NCBI RefSeq assembly: GCF_900107415.1
Contig: NZ_FNPX01000009.1
Span: forward strand, 1-64,000
Reading direction: 5' to 3'
Length of the DNA stretch: 64,000 nt
From: Jannaschia faecimaris
GTDB lineage: Bacteria; Pseudomonadota; Alphaproteobacteria; Rhodobacterales; Rhodobacteraceae
Shown here in pieces: positions 33,176-40,565 of this stretch. The notes below the pieces were generated by a model. It was given only the letters and a program-made list of their open reading frames with translations. It was not told the origin of the DNA and made no database searches. The translations under genes and the position numbers were made by a program. Within the stretch, counting starts at the first letter, position 1. Each line of letters opens with the position of its first letter.

Positions 33176-34183
33176 ATGCTGACCTTCACCATCCGACGAT
33201 TGCTGTTCGCGATCCCGACGCTTCTGTTCATCGCATTGGTGATCTTCATGCTCCTCGAGCTTGCTCCGGGCGACCCGATGGCAAACGTGCCGCTGACCGT
33301 CCCGGCGGAGGTCAAGGAGCAGATGCGTCAGGCCCTGGGCCTGGGCGAGCCTGCGCCCATCCGTTTCTATAAATGGATCATCCAGTTCTTCTGGATCGAA
33401 CCGCTGAATGTCTTCGACGCCCTGTTCGGCACGACATTCGCGGAAGGCAAGCTGCGCATCATCAGCTGGCAGAACCGTGCCCCGGTCTTCATGGCCATCG
33501 CCGAGCGCATCCCGCAGACACTGTGGGTCGTCGGGACGGCCTATGTTGTCGCGATCCTGATCGCGATCCCGGTGGGCATCTACTCGGCCTACAAGCAGTA
33601 TTCGGTCTTTGATCAGGCCGGCACTTTCGTGACGATGATCGGTTTCTCGGTCCCGCCGTTCTTCTCGGGGGTGCTGGTGATCATCATCTTCGCTGTCCAG
33701 TTGCGCTGGTTCCCGTCGATCTATGACACGCGTCTCGTCGTCGACAGTTGGGAAAGTTTTGGGATGCAGGTGCGACAGATGTTCCTGCCGGTCATGGTGC
33801 TGGCGCTCCAGATCACGTCGCAGCTCAGCCGCTTCATGCGCGCCTCCATGCTCGACAATCTCAATCAGGACTATGTGCGCACGGCGCGGGCCAAGGGACT
33901 GCGCGAAAGGACGGTCGTGCTGGTGCACGTGCTTCGAAATTCCATGATCCCGGTCGTGACTGTCATCGCGCTCAGCGTGCCTGCAATATTCGGCGGTGCG
34001 ATCATCACCGAGCAGGTGTTCAAGGTGAACGGGATCGGACAGTTGCTGATCACCGCGATCCAGGCGAACGACCTGCCGATGGTGCAGACGCTGACGTTCA
34101 TCTTCGCGGTGCTGATCGTGCTGTTCAACCTGATTGCAGATGTCCTCTACGGCATTCTGGACCCGAGGATCCGCTATGACTGA
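33176..34183 (+). CDS. dppB: peptide ABC transporter permease, DppB type
   Basis: 335-residue inner-membrane permease with about six to seven membrane segments, the first at residues 10-32 (LLFAIPTLLFIALVIFMLLEL). The conserved PGDPM motif follows it. The cytoplasmic EAA loop, which contacts the ATPases, reads DYVRTARAKGLRERTVVLVHVLRNSMIPVV near 232-262. It pairs with the next permease to form the channel. The gene overlaps the next by eight bases. Confidence 0.92.
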   Translation: MLTFTIRRLLFAIPTLLFIALVIFMLLELAPGDPMANVPLTVPAEVKEQMRQALGLGEPAPIRFYKWIIQFFWIEPLNVFDALFGTTFAEGKLRIISWQNRAPVFMAIAERIPQTLWVVGTAYVVAILIAIPVGIYSAYKQYSVFDQAGTFVTMIGFSVPPFFSGVLVIIIFAVQLRWFPSIYDTRLVVDSWESFGMQVRQMFLPVMVLALQITSQLSRFMRASMLDNLNQDYVRTARAKGLRERTVVLVHVLRNSMIPVVTVIALSVPAIFGGAIITEQVFKVNGIGQLLITAIQANDLPMVQTLTFIFAVLIVLFNLIADVLYGILDPRIRYD

Positions 34184-35156
34184 TGCGCGCGAACCCGACA
34201 CGAACGTCGGCACTCAGACGGAAACGGTCGCCGCCGCGGCGGCGATGATCGCCGCTGAACCGGTGCTGGTCACCCGCGCGCGCAGCCAGTGGTGGGACGT
34301 CTGGGACCAGTTCCGCAGCCACAAGGGCGCGATGGTCGGCGCGGCGATTTTCCTGGCCATAATCGCGCTGGTGGTACTGGGCCCGCTGTTTGTCGATATG
34401 GAGTCGGGCATCAAGTCAAACATGCGCGCCCGCAACGAACCGATGAGCCTGCAATACCCGCTGGGCACGGACCGTCTGGGCCGCGATTTGTTTGCGCGGA
34501 TGATCGCGGGTGGACGGGTGTCGTTGGCCGTTGGCCTGACGGCGATGGCGCTGAGTCTCTTGCTTGGTACGCTGATCGGTGTGCTGGCGGGGTATTTCAA
34601 GCGACTTGACGGGCCACTGATGCGGCTCACGGACCTGTTTCTGGCCTTGCCGTTGCTGCCATTGCTGTTGGTCATGGTCTTGTTGTTCCGCGAACCGCTG
34701 ACAGCGATCTTCGGCGTCGAGTTGGGTATCTTCATTCTAATCGTTTCGGCCATCGGCATAACGTCCTGGATGCAGACAGCGCGCATTGTGCGCGGCGATG
34801 TCCTTGCCCTGAAGGAGCGGGAGTTCGTTTTGGCCGCACGCTCCATCGGGACACCGTCGCGCCGCATCGTGACACGGCATGTGCTGCCCAATGTGCTGTC
34901 GCCGATCATGGTTTCGGCCACGCTGGGGATTGCGACTGCGATCATCACCGAAAGTGCGCTGTCGTTCCTGGGCCTTGGCTTCCCGCCCGACTTCCCGACC
35001 TGGGGCCGCCTGCTCAACGACGGTGTGCCGTTCCTGGAACTTTATCCGGGGCGCGCGTTTTGGCCGGGCCTTGCGATTTCGCTGGTGGTCCTGTCGATCA
35101 ACTACGTTGGCGACGGATTACGTGACGCGCTGGACCCGCGTATTCGTGGACGGTGA
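34176..35156 (+). CDS. dppC: peptide ABC transporter permease, DppC type
   Basis: 326-residue inner-membrane permease. An N-terminal cytoplasmic extension of about 60 residues precedes the first helix (GAAIFLAIIALVVLGPLFV). The DppC hallmark HPLGTDRLGRDLF appears here as YPLGTDRLGRDLFARMIAGGRVSL. The EAA loop is EFVLAARSIGTPSRRIVTRHVLPNVLSPI. ATG 34176 overlaps the dppB stop; an earlier in-frame Met lies inside dppB and is rejected. Last gene of the operon; no clear terminator is visible in the 97 bases to the convergent nitrile hydratase-like genes. Confidence 0.92.
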   Translation: MTDAREPDTNVGTQTETVAAAAAMIAAEPVLVTRARSQWWDVWDQFRSHKGAMVGAAIFLAIIALVVLGPLFVDMESGIKSNMRARNEPMSLQYPLGTDRLGRDLFARMIAGGRVSLAVGLTAMALSLLLGTLIGVLAGYFKRLDGPLMRLTDLFLALPLLPLLLVMVLLFREPLTAIFGVELGIFILIVSAIGITSWMQTARIVRGDVLALKEREFVLAARSIGTPSRRIVTRHVLPNVLSPIMVSATLGIATAIITESALSFLGLGFPPDFPTWGRLLNDGVPFLELYPGRAFWPGLAISLVVLSINYVGDGLRDALDPRIRGR

Positions 35157-35253
35157 GGCGGGGAGTATTCACAGATAGCTCCGGCCAACCTTGTAGATAG
35201 AAGAGAACTGGGGTCGCGCGCCCGGCATTGGACGGCTTCCGGGATGCGTAAAG

Positions 35254-35901
35254 TTACGGGGCCTTCGCCACACCCACGCCGATCATGCTATCGCGGGTGA
35301 CGAGGGCGGCCAATTCTGCCTCGTTCAGGCCATCGGTGCCTTGGGGCCGGGCGGGGATCACGATGTAGCGCATGTCGGCCGTGCTGTCGTGGACGCGGAC
35401 GGTCACATCGTCGGGCAGGGTCAGGCCGAATTCCGACAGGACCTTGCGCGGCTCGCGCACGGTGCGGCTGCGATAGGCGCGGGACTTGTACCAATCGGGC
35501 GGCAGGCCCAGCAGGTTGCGCGGGTAGCAGGAGCAGAGGGTGCAGACGACGACGTTGTGCACGTCATCGGTGTTTTCGACCGCGATGAGTTTCATGGGGC
35601 CGACGTCGAATCCCATTTCGGCGCTTGCCGCTGATCCGTTGGTCAGCAGGCGGTCGCGGAAGGCCGGGTCGCTCCATGCGCGGGCGACAACGGCCGCCCC
35701 CTGCGCCGGGTTGCGCGCGTCCATCGCGTCGATCTGGGCCGCGACCTCTGCTTCGGTGACGATGCCCTTTTCGATCATCAACTCGCGCACGGCGATTTCC
35801 ATGGCCTGCCAATAGCTGAGGCCTCTGTCCTGATCTTCGCGGTAGGGGTGGCCGGAGGGCGATATCCCAGTGTGGTCTTGGTCGTGGTGATCGTGGGGCA
35901 T
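35254..35901 (-). CDS. cobalt-type nitrile hydratase alpha / thiocyanate hydrolase gamma subunit
   Basis: 215-residue metal-binding subunit of the nitrile hydratase fold. The metal site is C120-T-L-C123-S-C125 in VVVCTLCSCYPRNLLGLPPDWYKSRAYR; Thr after the first Cys marks the Co(III) type, Ser the Fe type. In these enzymes C123 and C125 are oxidised to sulfinic and sulfenic acids. The His/Asp-rich start and the block MEIAVRELMIEKGIVTEAEVAAQIDAMDARNP are typical. Because the partner subunit is split into two genes upstream, this may be the gamma subunit (ScnC) of thiocyanate hydrolase or a three-subunit nitrile hydratase. The start ATG 35901 overlaps the upstream stop (TGATG). No cobalt activator gene is seen nearby. 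Confidence 0.88.
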   Translation of the reverse strand: MPHDHHDQDHTGISPSGHPYREDQDRGLSYWQAMEIAVRELMIEKGIVTEAEVAAQIDAMDARNPAQGAAVVARAWSDPAFRDRLLTNGSAASAEMGFDVGPMKLIAVENTDDVHNVVVCTLCSCYPRNLLGLPPDWYKSRAYRSRTVREPRKVLSEFGLTLPDDVTVRVHDSTADMRYIVIPARPQGTDGLNEAELAALVTRDSMIGVGVAKAP

Positions 35902-36176
35902 CAGAGCGGCTCCAGCCAATGGGCGTAGATTTCGGCGTCCACCGTATCGGTTGCATTCTCCGTATCCGGCCAGAGGTCGGCCAGCCGGAAACGCACGCGG
36001 TAAACGGGAAGGCGGTCGGGCGTGTGGCGATAGGCCAGTTGCTCGGGGTTGCCGAAGGGGCCGAGGACACGCTCGACCGCGCCCGTGGCTCCGCGCAGAT
36101 AGGCGGGGGTGCGCACGTGGCCGGGCGGCATCAGGCGTTTGACGCGCACACGCGCACCGGGTTCAAGCACTTGCAT
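35901..36176 (-). CDS. nitrile hydratase beta C-terminal-domain protein (thiocyanate hydrolase alpha-like)
   Basis: 91-residue protein equal to only the C-terminal SH3-like half of the nitrile hydratase beta subunit. The diagnostic run is PGHVRTPAYLRGATGAVERVLGPFGNPE with the conserved Arg of GHxRxPxYxRG, then VYRVRFRLADLWP and a terminal AEIYAHWLEPL. That Arg normally contacts the oxidised cysteines of the metal subunit. In ordinary nitrile hydratases this domain is fused to the N-terminal half encoded just upstream; as a free protein it matches thiocyanate hydrolase alpha (ScnA). ATG 36176 overlaps the upstream gene by 14 bases and shares bases with the downstream start. Confidence 0.85.
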   Translation of the reverse strand: MQVLEPGARVRVKRLMPPGHVRTPAYLRGATGAVERVLGPFGNPEQLAYRHTPDRLPVYRVRFRLADLWPDTENATDTVDAEIYAHWLEPL

Positions 36177-36510
36177 CGGTTGCTTCCGCGTAGGTCTGAC
36201 CGCGCGCCTGCACCTGCGCCATACGCTCACCCAGCTCGGCTACGGAATAGACGCCCGCCTCCAGCATGTTCTGATTCAGCGAGGCGACCCAGCGTTCATA
36301 ATAGGTCATCGTCTTGAAGGTGTCCTCGCCCATGTCCTCCAGAACGCGGCGCAATCCGTCAACGGTGAATACACCCTTGAGGCCCGCAAGGATGACCAAT
36401 GCATCGACGCGCTTTTCCCAGAGGGCGAAATCATGCTCGTCGCCCGGTACGGGGCCGGCCAGTTCGCCGCCCATATCGTGCCATCGCCTGCCGTCCGCCT
36501 CCGGGATCAT
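36163..36510 (-). CDS. nitrile hydratase beta N-terminal-domain protein (thiocyanate hydrolase beta-like)
   Basis: 115-residue protein equal to the N-terminal helical half of the nitrile hydratase beta subunit. RWHDMGGELAGPV fits the HDxGG opening of beta subunits; FALWEKRVDALVILAGLKGVFTVDGLRRVLEDMG and TYYERWVASLNQNMLEAGVYS follow the expected helices. As a free polypeptide it matches thiocyanate hydrolase beta (ScnB). An alternative is a nitrile hydratase accessory (activator) protein, which shares this fold, but the HDMGG opening argues against it. GGAGGG precedes ATG 36510, which overlaps the sulfurtransferase-like stop by four bases. Confidence 0.82.
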   Translation of the reverse strand: MIPEADGRRWHDMGGELAGPVPGDEHDFALWEKRVDALVILAGLKGVFTVDGLRRVLEDMGEDTFKTMTYYERWVASLNQNMLEAGVYSVAELGERMAQVQARGQTYAEATDASA

Positions 36511-36935
36511 TTCTGGCCCTCCAAGTGGATGATCTGCTGGCGCAATCCGTCGAGGGGGTAACCGGCGTTCGCGGTCGCGGTGAGGATGTCATCGACGGGC
36601 ATCTGCCCCGCCTGCGCCAGCGCCCACAGGATCGCCGATCGCGTTCCGGACGCGCAATAAGCCACGATCTTACCGTCTGCATTGTCGATCGCCTCGGATT
36701 GCTCTTCGACCGCTTGTTCGGTCAACTGCGGCATGGAAACCGGGTTAAAGACGAAATTCATTCCGGCCGCCTCGACCGCGGCCTGCATCGCGGCGGCTTG
36801 ATGCGTCGCTGGCACCTCCACGTCGGGGCGGTTGCAGATGACGGTGGTCACGCCGTCCGCGGCCAGCGCAGCCATGTCGGCGGGCTCCAGCTGGGGGGCG
36901 ACGAACGTGGTGTCATCGAGGGGGCGCAGATCCAT
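36507..36935 (-). CDS. TIGR01244 (DUF442) sulfurtransferase-like protein
   Basis: 142-residue protein of the TIGR01244/DUF442 family, a phosphatase-like fold related to rhodanese-type and dual-specificity phosphatase domains. The opening DLRPLDDTTFVAPQLEPADMAALAADGVTTVICNRPD is diagnostic, and the active loop is AYCASGTRSAILWAL with the nucleophile Cys near residue 94. Members often neighbour sulfide or persulfide metabolism genes. Here it is the first gene of the nitrile hydratase/thiocyanate hydrolase-like operon and overlaps the next gene by four bases. This is a hint, not proof, that the operon handles thiocyanate. Start 36935 (MDLRPL) has AAAGG upstream. Confidence 0.82.
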   Translation of the reverse strand: MDLRPLDDTTFVAPQLEPADMAALAADGVTTVICNRPDVEVPATHQAAAMQAAVEAAGMNFVFNPVSMPQLTEQAVEEQSEAIDNADGKIVAYCASGTRSAILWALAQAGQMPVDDILTATANAGYPLDGLRQQIIHLEGQK

Positions 36936-37191
36936 CGGAATGCCTTTCGCAAATGTGACATCCCGACCATGCCCGCGGCCTCCGCCAAGGTAAAGACGCG
37001 GCACCCGTAGCGGGCGGATAGATTGTTTTCGCCCTTCACCGTGCCGGTTTCGTCGCGGACGGTTAGCGTGATGCGCTTGGCAGTGACTGGCCGGATCGAA
37101 CGTCATCCAATGTGTTTCAATTCCCGGCAGATATTGCGCGGGCCGGGGTGCTGGACCTAGAAGAAGGAGACGTAATCGGGAGGGGGACGGC
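36936..37191. other. divergent interval with an open GC3-rich stretch on the minus strand
   Basis: 256 bases between the sulfurtransferase-like gene and prpE, presumably holding both promoters. On the minus strand a frame beginning near 37096 stays open into the sulfurtransferase gene and has coding-like third positions (ITLTVRDETGTVKGENNL). It has only a GTG at 37039 and no ribosome binding site, so it may be a gene remnant. A GGGAGGGGG ribosome binding site for prpE sits at the right end. No clear -35/-10 pair was recognised. Confidence 0.4.
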
Positions 37192-39078
37192 ATGGGCTGG
37201 AAATCGGAGTGGGAGCGGTCGCTCAGCGACCCGGAGGGCTTCTGGATGGAACAGGCGCAGGCCATTGATTGGGGCCGCGCGCCGTCCGGGGCCTTGCACG
37301 ATTTGGGCGGGCCGGTGCCCGAGTGGTTCGCGGACGGAATGGTCAACACCTGCTATAACGCCGTGGATCGCCATGTTGCGGCCGGGCACGGGGACCGGAC
37401 CGCGATAATCTACGACAGCCCGGTGACGGGAACGGTCGAACATATCTCCTACGCCGCGTTGCAGGACCGGGTCGCGCGCCTGGCGGGCGGTCTGGCTGCG
37501 CAGGGGATCACGGCGGGCGATCGGGTTATCATCTATATGCCGATGGTGCCGCAGGCCTTGGAAGCGATGCTGGCCTGCGCGCGCATCGGGGCCATCCATT
37601 CCGTGGTTTTCGGGGGCTTTGCCGCCGCCGAACTTGCGACGCGGATCGACGACGCGCATCCCAAGGCCATCATCGCCGGCTCCTGCGGGATCGAACCGGG
37701 TCGGATCGTGGAATACAAACCCCTGCTCGACGCCGCGATCGACATCGCCAACCACAAGCCCGAGTTCTGCGTGATCTTCCAGCGCGAACAGGGCATCGCC
37801 ACGATGACCGCGCGTGATTTCGACTGGGAGGATTTCACCGAGGCGGACCCCGTGGACTGTGTGCCCGTTGCAGGCAATCACCCCGCGTACATCCTGTATA
37901 CCTCGGGAACGACGGGCGCGCCCAAGGGTGTGGTGCGGGCCACGGGCGGGCATTTGGTCGCGATGGATTGGTCGATGGCCAACATCTATGGCGTGAAGCC
38001 GGGCGAGGTTTTCTGGGCCGCGTCCGACGTGGGCTGGGTCGTGGGGCATAGCTACATCTGCTACGCGCCCCTGATCCACGGTTGCACCACGGTCGTGTTC
38101 GAAGGCAAGCCCGTGGGCACGCCTGATCCCTCGACCTTCTGGCGGGTGATGGCGGATCATGAGGTCGTCGTCTTCTTCACCGCCCCGACCGCTTTCCGCG
38201 CCGTGAAGCGCGAAGACCCGGAGGCGAAGTACCTTGCCGGGCATGACCTGTCGAAGCTGCGCACGATCTTTCTGGCCGGTGAACGCGCCGACCCCGACAC
38301 CGTGGAATGGATCGCGCGGGTCACCGGCAAGCCGGTCATCGACCACTGGTGGCAGACGGAAACCGGCTGGACCATCGCGGGTAATCCCATCGGGCTGGAG
38401 GCGCTGCCGGTCAAGACGGGTTCACCTTCGGTGCCGATGCCGGGCTATGACGTGCAGGTCCTGGACGAAGGCGGGCATCCCGTGGCCCCCGGCACATTGG
38501 GGGCAATCGCGATCAAGCTGCCCTTGCCACCGGGCACGCTGCCGACATTGTGGAACGCGGCGGAGCGGTTCAAGTCGTCGTATCTGAACGCGTTCCCCGG
38601 CTTCTACGAGACCGGGGATGCGGGCATGATCGACGAAGACGGATACCTGTGGATCATGGCGCGCACCGATGACGTGATCAATGTTGCCGGGCACCGCCTG
38701 TCAACAGGTGCGATGGAGGAAGTCCTGGCAGGGCACGCGGATGTCGCGGAATGCGCCGTGATCGGCGTGGCGGATGCGCTCAAGGGGCAGGTCCCCATGG
38801 GCTTTCTGTGCCTGACCAATGGCGTGAACCGCGCGGAATCCGAGATTGTAAGCGAATGCGTCAAGCGGGTTCGCGACAAGATCGGCCCTGTTGCCGCCTT
38901 CAAGCTGGCCGTGGTGGTGGACCGGCTGCCCAAGACGAGATCCGGCAAGATCCTTCGCGCCAGCATGGTCAAGGTCGCCGAAGGCACGCTGGACAAGGTG
39001 CCGGCGACAATCGACGATCCGGCGATCCTGGACGAGATTGGCGTTGCGCTTAAGCGCCTTGGTTATCCGGTCGGATGA
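37192..39078 (+). CDS. prpE: propionyl-CoA synthetase
   Basis: 628-residue AMP-forming acyl-CoA synthetase of the PrpE/ACSS3 group, activating propionate (and more weakly acetate) to its CoA thioester. Diagnostic parts are the N-terminal ACAS_N region with NTCYNAVDRHVAAGHGDRTAIIYDSP, the P-loop YTSGTTGAPKGVVRATGGH near 236-254 with the PrpE-type GVVR, SDVGWVVGHSYICYAPL, DHWWQTETGW, YETGDAGMIDEDGY and the catalytic Lys in KTRSGKILR near 585. Length fits the family. Its stop overlaps the start of the hybrid kinase gene by four bases, an unusual pairing. The free promoter lies in the interval divergent from the nitrile hydratase-like operon. Confidence 0.92.
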   Translation: MGWKSEWERSLSDPEGFWMEQAQAIDWGRAPSGALHDLGGPVPEWFADGMVNTCYNAVDRHVAAGHGDRTAIIYDSPVTGTVEHISYAALQDRVARLAGGLAAQGITAGDRVIIYMPMVPQALEAMLACARIGAIHSVVFGGFAAAELATRIDDAHPKAIIAGSCGIEPGRIVEYKPLLDAAIDIANHKPEFCVIFQREQGIATMTARDFDWEDFTEADPVDCVPVAGNHPAYILYTSGTTGAPKGVVRATGGHLVAMDWSMANIYGVKPGEVFWAASDVGWVVGHSYICYAPLIHGCTTVVFEGKPVGTPDPSTFWRVMADHEVVVFFTAPTAFRAVKREDPEAKYLAGHDLSKLRTIFLAGERADPDTVEWIARVTGKPVIDHWWQTETGWTIAGNPIGLEALPVKTGSPSVPMPGYDVQVLDEGGHPVAPGTLGAIAIKLPLPPGTLPTLWNAAERFKSSYLNAFPGFYETGDAGMIDEDGYLWIMARTDDVINVAGHRLSTGAMEEVLAGHADVAECAVIGVADALKGQVPMGFLCLTNGVNRAESEIVSECVKRVRDKIGPVAAFKLAVVVDRLPKTRSGKILRASMVKVAEGTLDKVPATIDDPAILDEIGVALKRLGYPVG

Positions 39079-40562
39079 ACGGGGAGCACGACAAGGATAG
39101 CGATAAATCCGCCGCCCCCGAAAGGGCGCGGCTTCTGGCGCATGATATCCGGTCAGCCGTGTCGGATGTGATCGGCGGGGTGCGGTTGATGGATCGCGCG
39201 TGCATCGCGCCCGATATCCTGCCGCAACTGGACCGGGTGCAGGCGGCTGCCGAGTTGCTGGCGCGCCTTGTCGAGGAGTTGCTGGAGGGAGCCCCCAACG
39301 GCACGGAGGAGCCTGCCGGCAACCTTAACCTGCGTCGATTCATGGATGATGAACTGCGGCGCTGGCATGGGGCAGCCGAAGGGACGGGCATTTCCCTGAA
39401 GGCCGGTCGATCTGGCAATTTGCCCGAGATCGTGCAGCTTCCGCTGCTGCCATTACGGCGGGTAGTCGCCAATCTGATGTCGAATGCGCTGCGTCACTCT
39501 GGTGGTGACCAGGTGACCCTTGGGGCCGAACTGGAACTGGGGGGGACGTTGACCCTCAGCGTTCAGGACAACGGCGTCGGTCTGCCCGCCGAACTTATCA
39601 ATGCGGAGGGCGACTTGATCGCTCAACCCACTCCACCGAAGGAAGCCAGGCACGGCATGGGGCTGCACATCGCATCGGCCCACGCGCAGGCGATGGGCGC
39701 AAGGCTTCGGCTCCGCCGGATGTTGTCGGGCGGCACACGGATCGTTCTACAGGTCCCCGAGTCCGTCTGGTCGCGCCGGGAAGAGCCCGCGGAGGAAAAC
39801 GATCTGCCGGATCTGCGGGGCTATCGGTTGCTGGTTGCCGACGACAGCGCCACCAACCGGCTTCTGGTCATGTCGATGCTGACGCGATTGGGTGCTGAAT
39901 GCGAGCTGGCGCGCGACGGGATTGAAGCGCTTAACTGGTTGGCGCGGGAACAGTTCGACCTGGCGTTGATCGACATCGAGATGTCCGTGCTGGGCGGGCT
40001 CGACGTTCTGCGATCCGAGCGGTTGCGTCAGGCGCAAGGCATCGCTCCACCCACGTCCTTGGTCGCGATGACGGCCTACACGGTGCGCGACAATGAAGAT
40101 GCGATCCTGGAGGCGGGCGCAGACGGCATCCTGCCCAAACCTCTCGGGTCGGTGACGGCCTTCGGCAAGACGATCTGGCACTTCCTCAAGAACGCGCCGG
40201 ATGCCTCCTGCTGGGCCCCTGATTTCGCCCCGACGCTGTCTGCGGTCACGCTGTCGGAGTTGATGGATGCCGCCGGACCCGAACAGCAGGCAAACCTGCT
40301 GGACCGTCTGCGGGAAGATCTGCAAGAGGTCGAGACCAAGATGGTGCAGGCCCTGCGCGACAGGGACAGTGGAACTATCCACGCGCAAACGCATGTCCTC
40401 CTGTCGCTGAGCAGCGCGATCGGTGCTTTGCCCACGCAAGAGGCAGCGCGCCGCCTGAACCGTCTGGCCCGCGATGGAAATGTGGAAGCGGTCGTGACCG
40501 CCGGGAACGAGTGTCTGACGCGGTTGGCGCAATTGCGGTCAGAACTCCTGATCGCGGGCTGA
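39075..40562 (+). CDS. soluble hybrid histidine kinase with receiver and Hpt domains
   Basis: 495-residue multidomain signalling protein without membrane segments. A short dimerisation/phosphoacceptor region holds H23 in LLAHDIRSAVSDVIGG. The HATPase domain has the N box NLMSNALRHSGGDQV near 133, G1 DNGVGLP near 172 and GMGLHIASAHAQ near 194. A receiver domain begins RLLVADDSATNRLLV near 251, with phosphoacceptor D300 in LALIDIEMS and Lys in LPKPL. The C-terminal Hpt-like domain has H440 in THVLLSLSSAIGA. All relay residues are present in one chain. No sensor domain is visible, so the input is unknown. It overlaps prpE by four bases, which suggests co-translation and perhaps a link to carbon state. 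Confidence 0.88.
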   Translation: MNGEHDKDSDKSAAPERARLLAHDIRSAVSDVIGGVRLMDRACIAPDILPQLDRVQAAAELLARLVEELLEGAPNGTEEPAGNLNLRRFMDDELRRWHGAAEGTGISLKAGRSGNLPEIVQLPLLPLRRVVANLMSNALRHSGGDQVTLGAELELGGTLTLSVQDNGVGLPAELINAEGDLIAQPTPPKEARHGMGLHIASAHAQAMGARLRLRRMLSGGTRIVLQVPESVWSRREEPAEENDLPDLRGYRLLVADDSATNRLLVMSMLTRLGAECELARDGIEALNWLAREQFDLALIDIEMSVLGGLDVLRSERLRQAQGIAPPTSLVAMTAYTVRDNEDAILEAGADGILPKPLGSVTAFGKTIWHFLKNAPDASCWAPDFAPTLSAVTLSELMDAAGPEQQANLLDRLREDLQEVETKMVQALRDRDSGTIHAQTHVLLSLSSAIGALPTQEAARRLNRLARDGNVEAVVTAGNECLTRLAQLRSELLIAG

Positions 40563-40565
40563 GGC

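Noticed and set aside
35158-35185. Possible sixth copy of the dispersed repeat after dppC (GGGGAGTATTCACAGA)
   Set aside because: Only part of the TATTT block is similar; the G/C hairpin and purine tail are missing.
36848-37039. Minus-strand frame overlapping the sulfurtransferase-like start
   Set aside because: Only a GTG start without a ribosome binding site and no recognised family; possibly a gene remnant, so it is noted only in the interval description.
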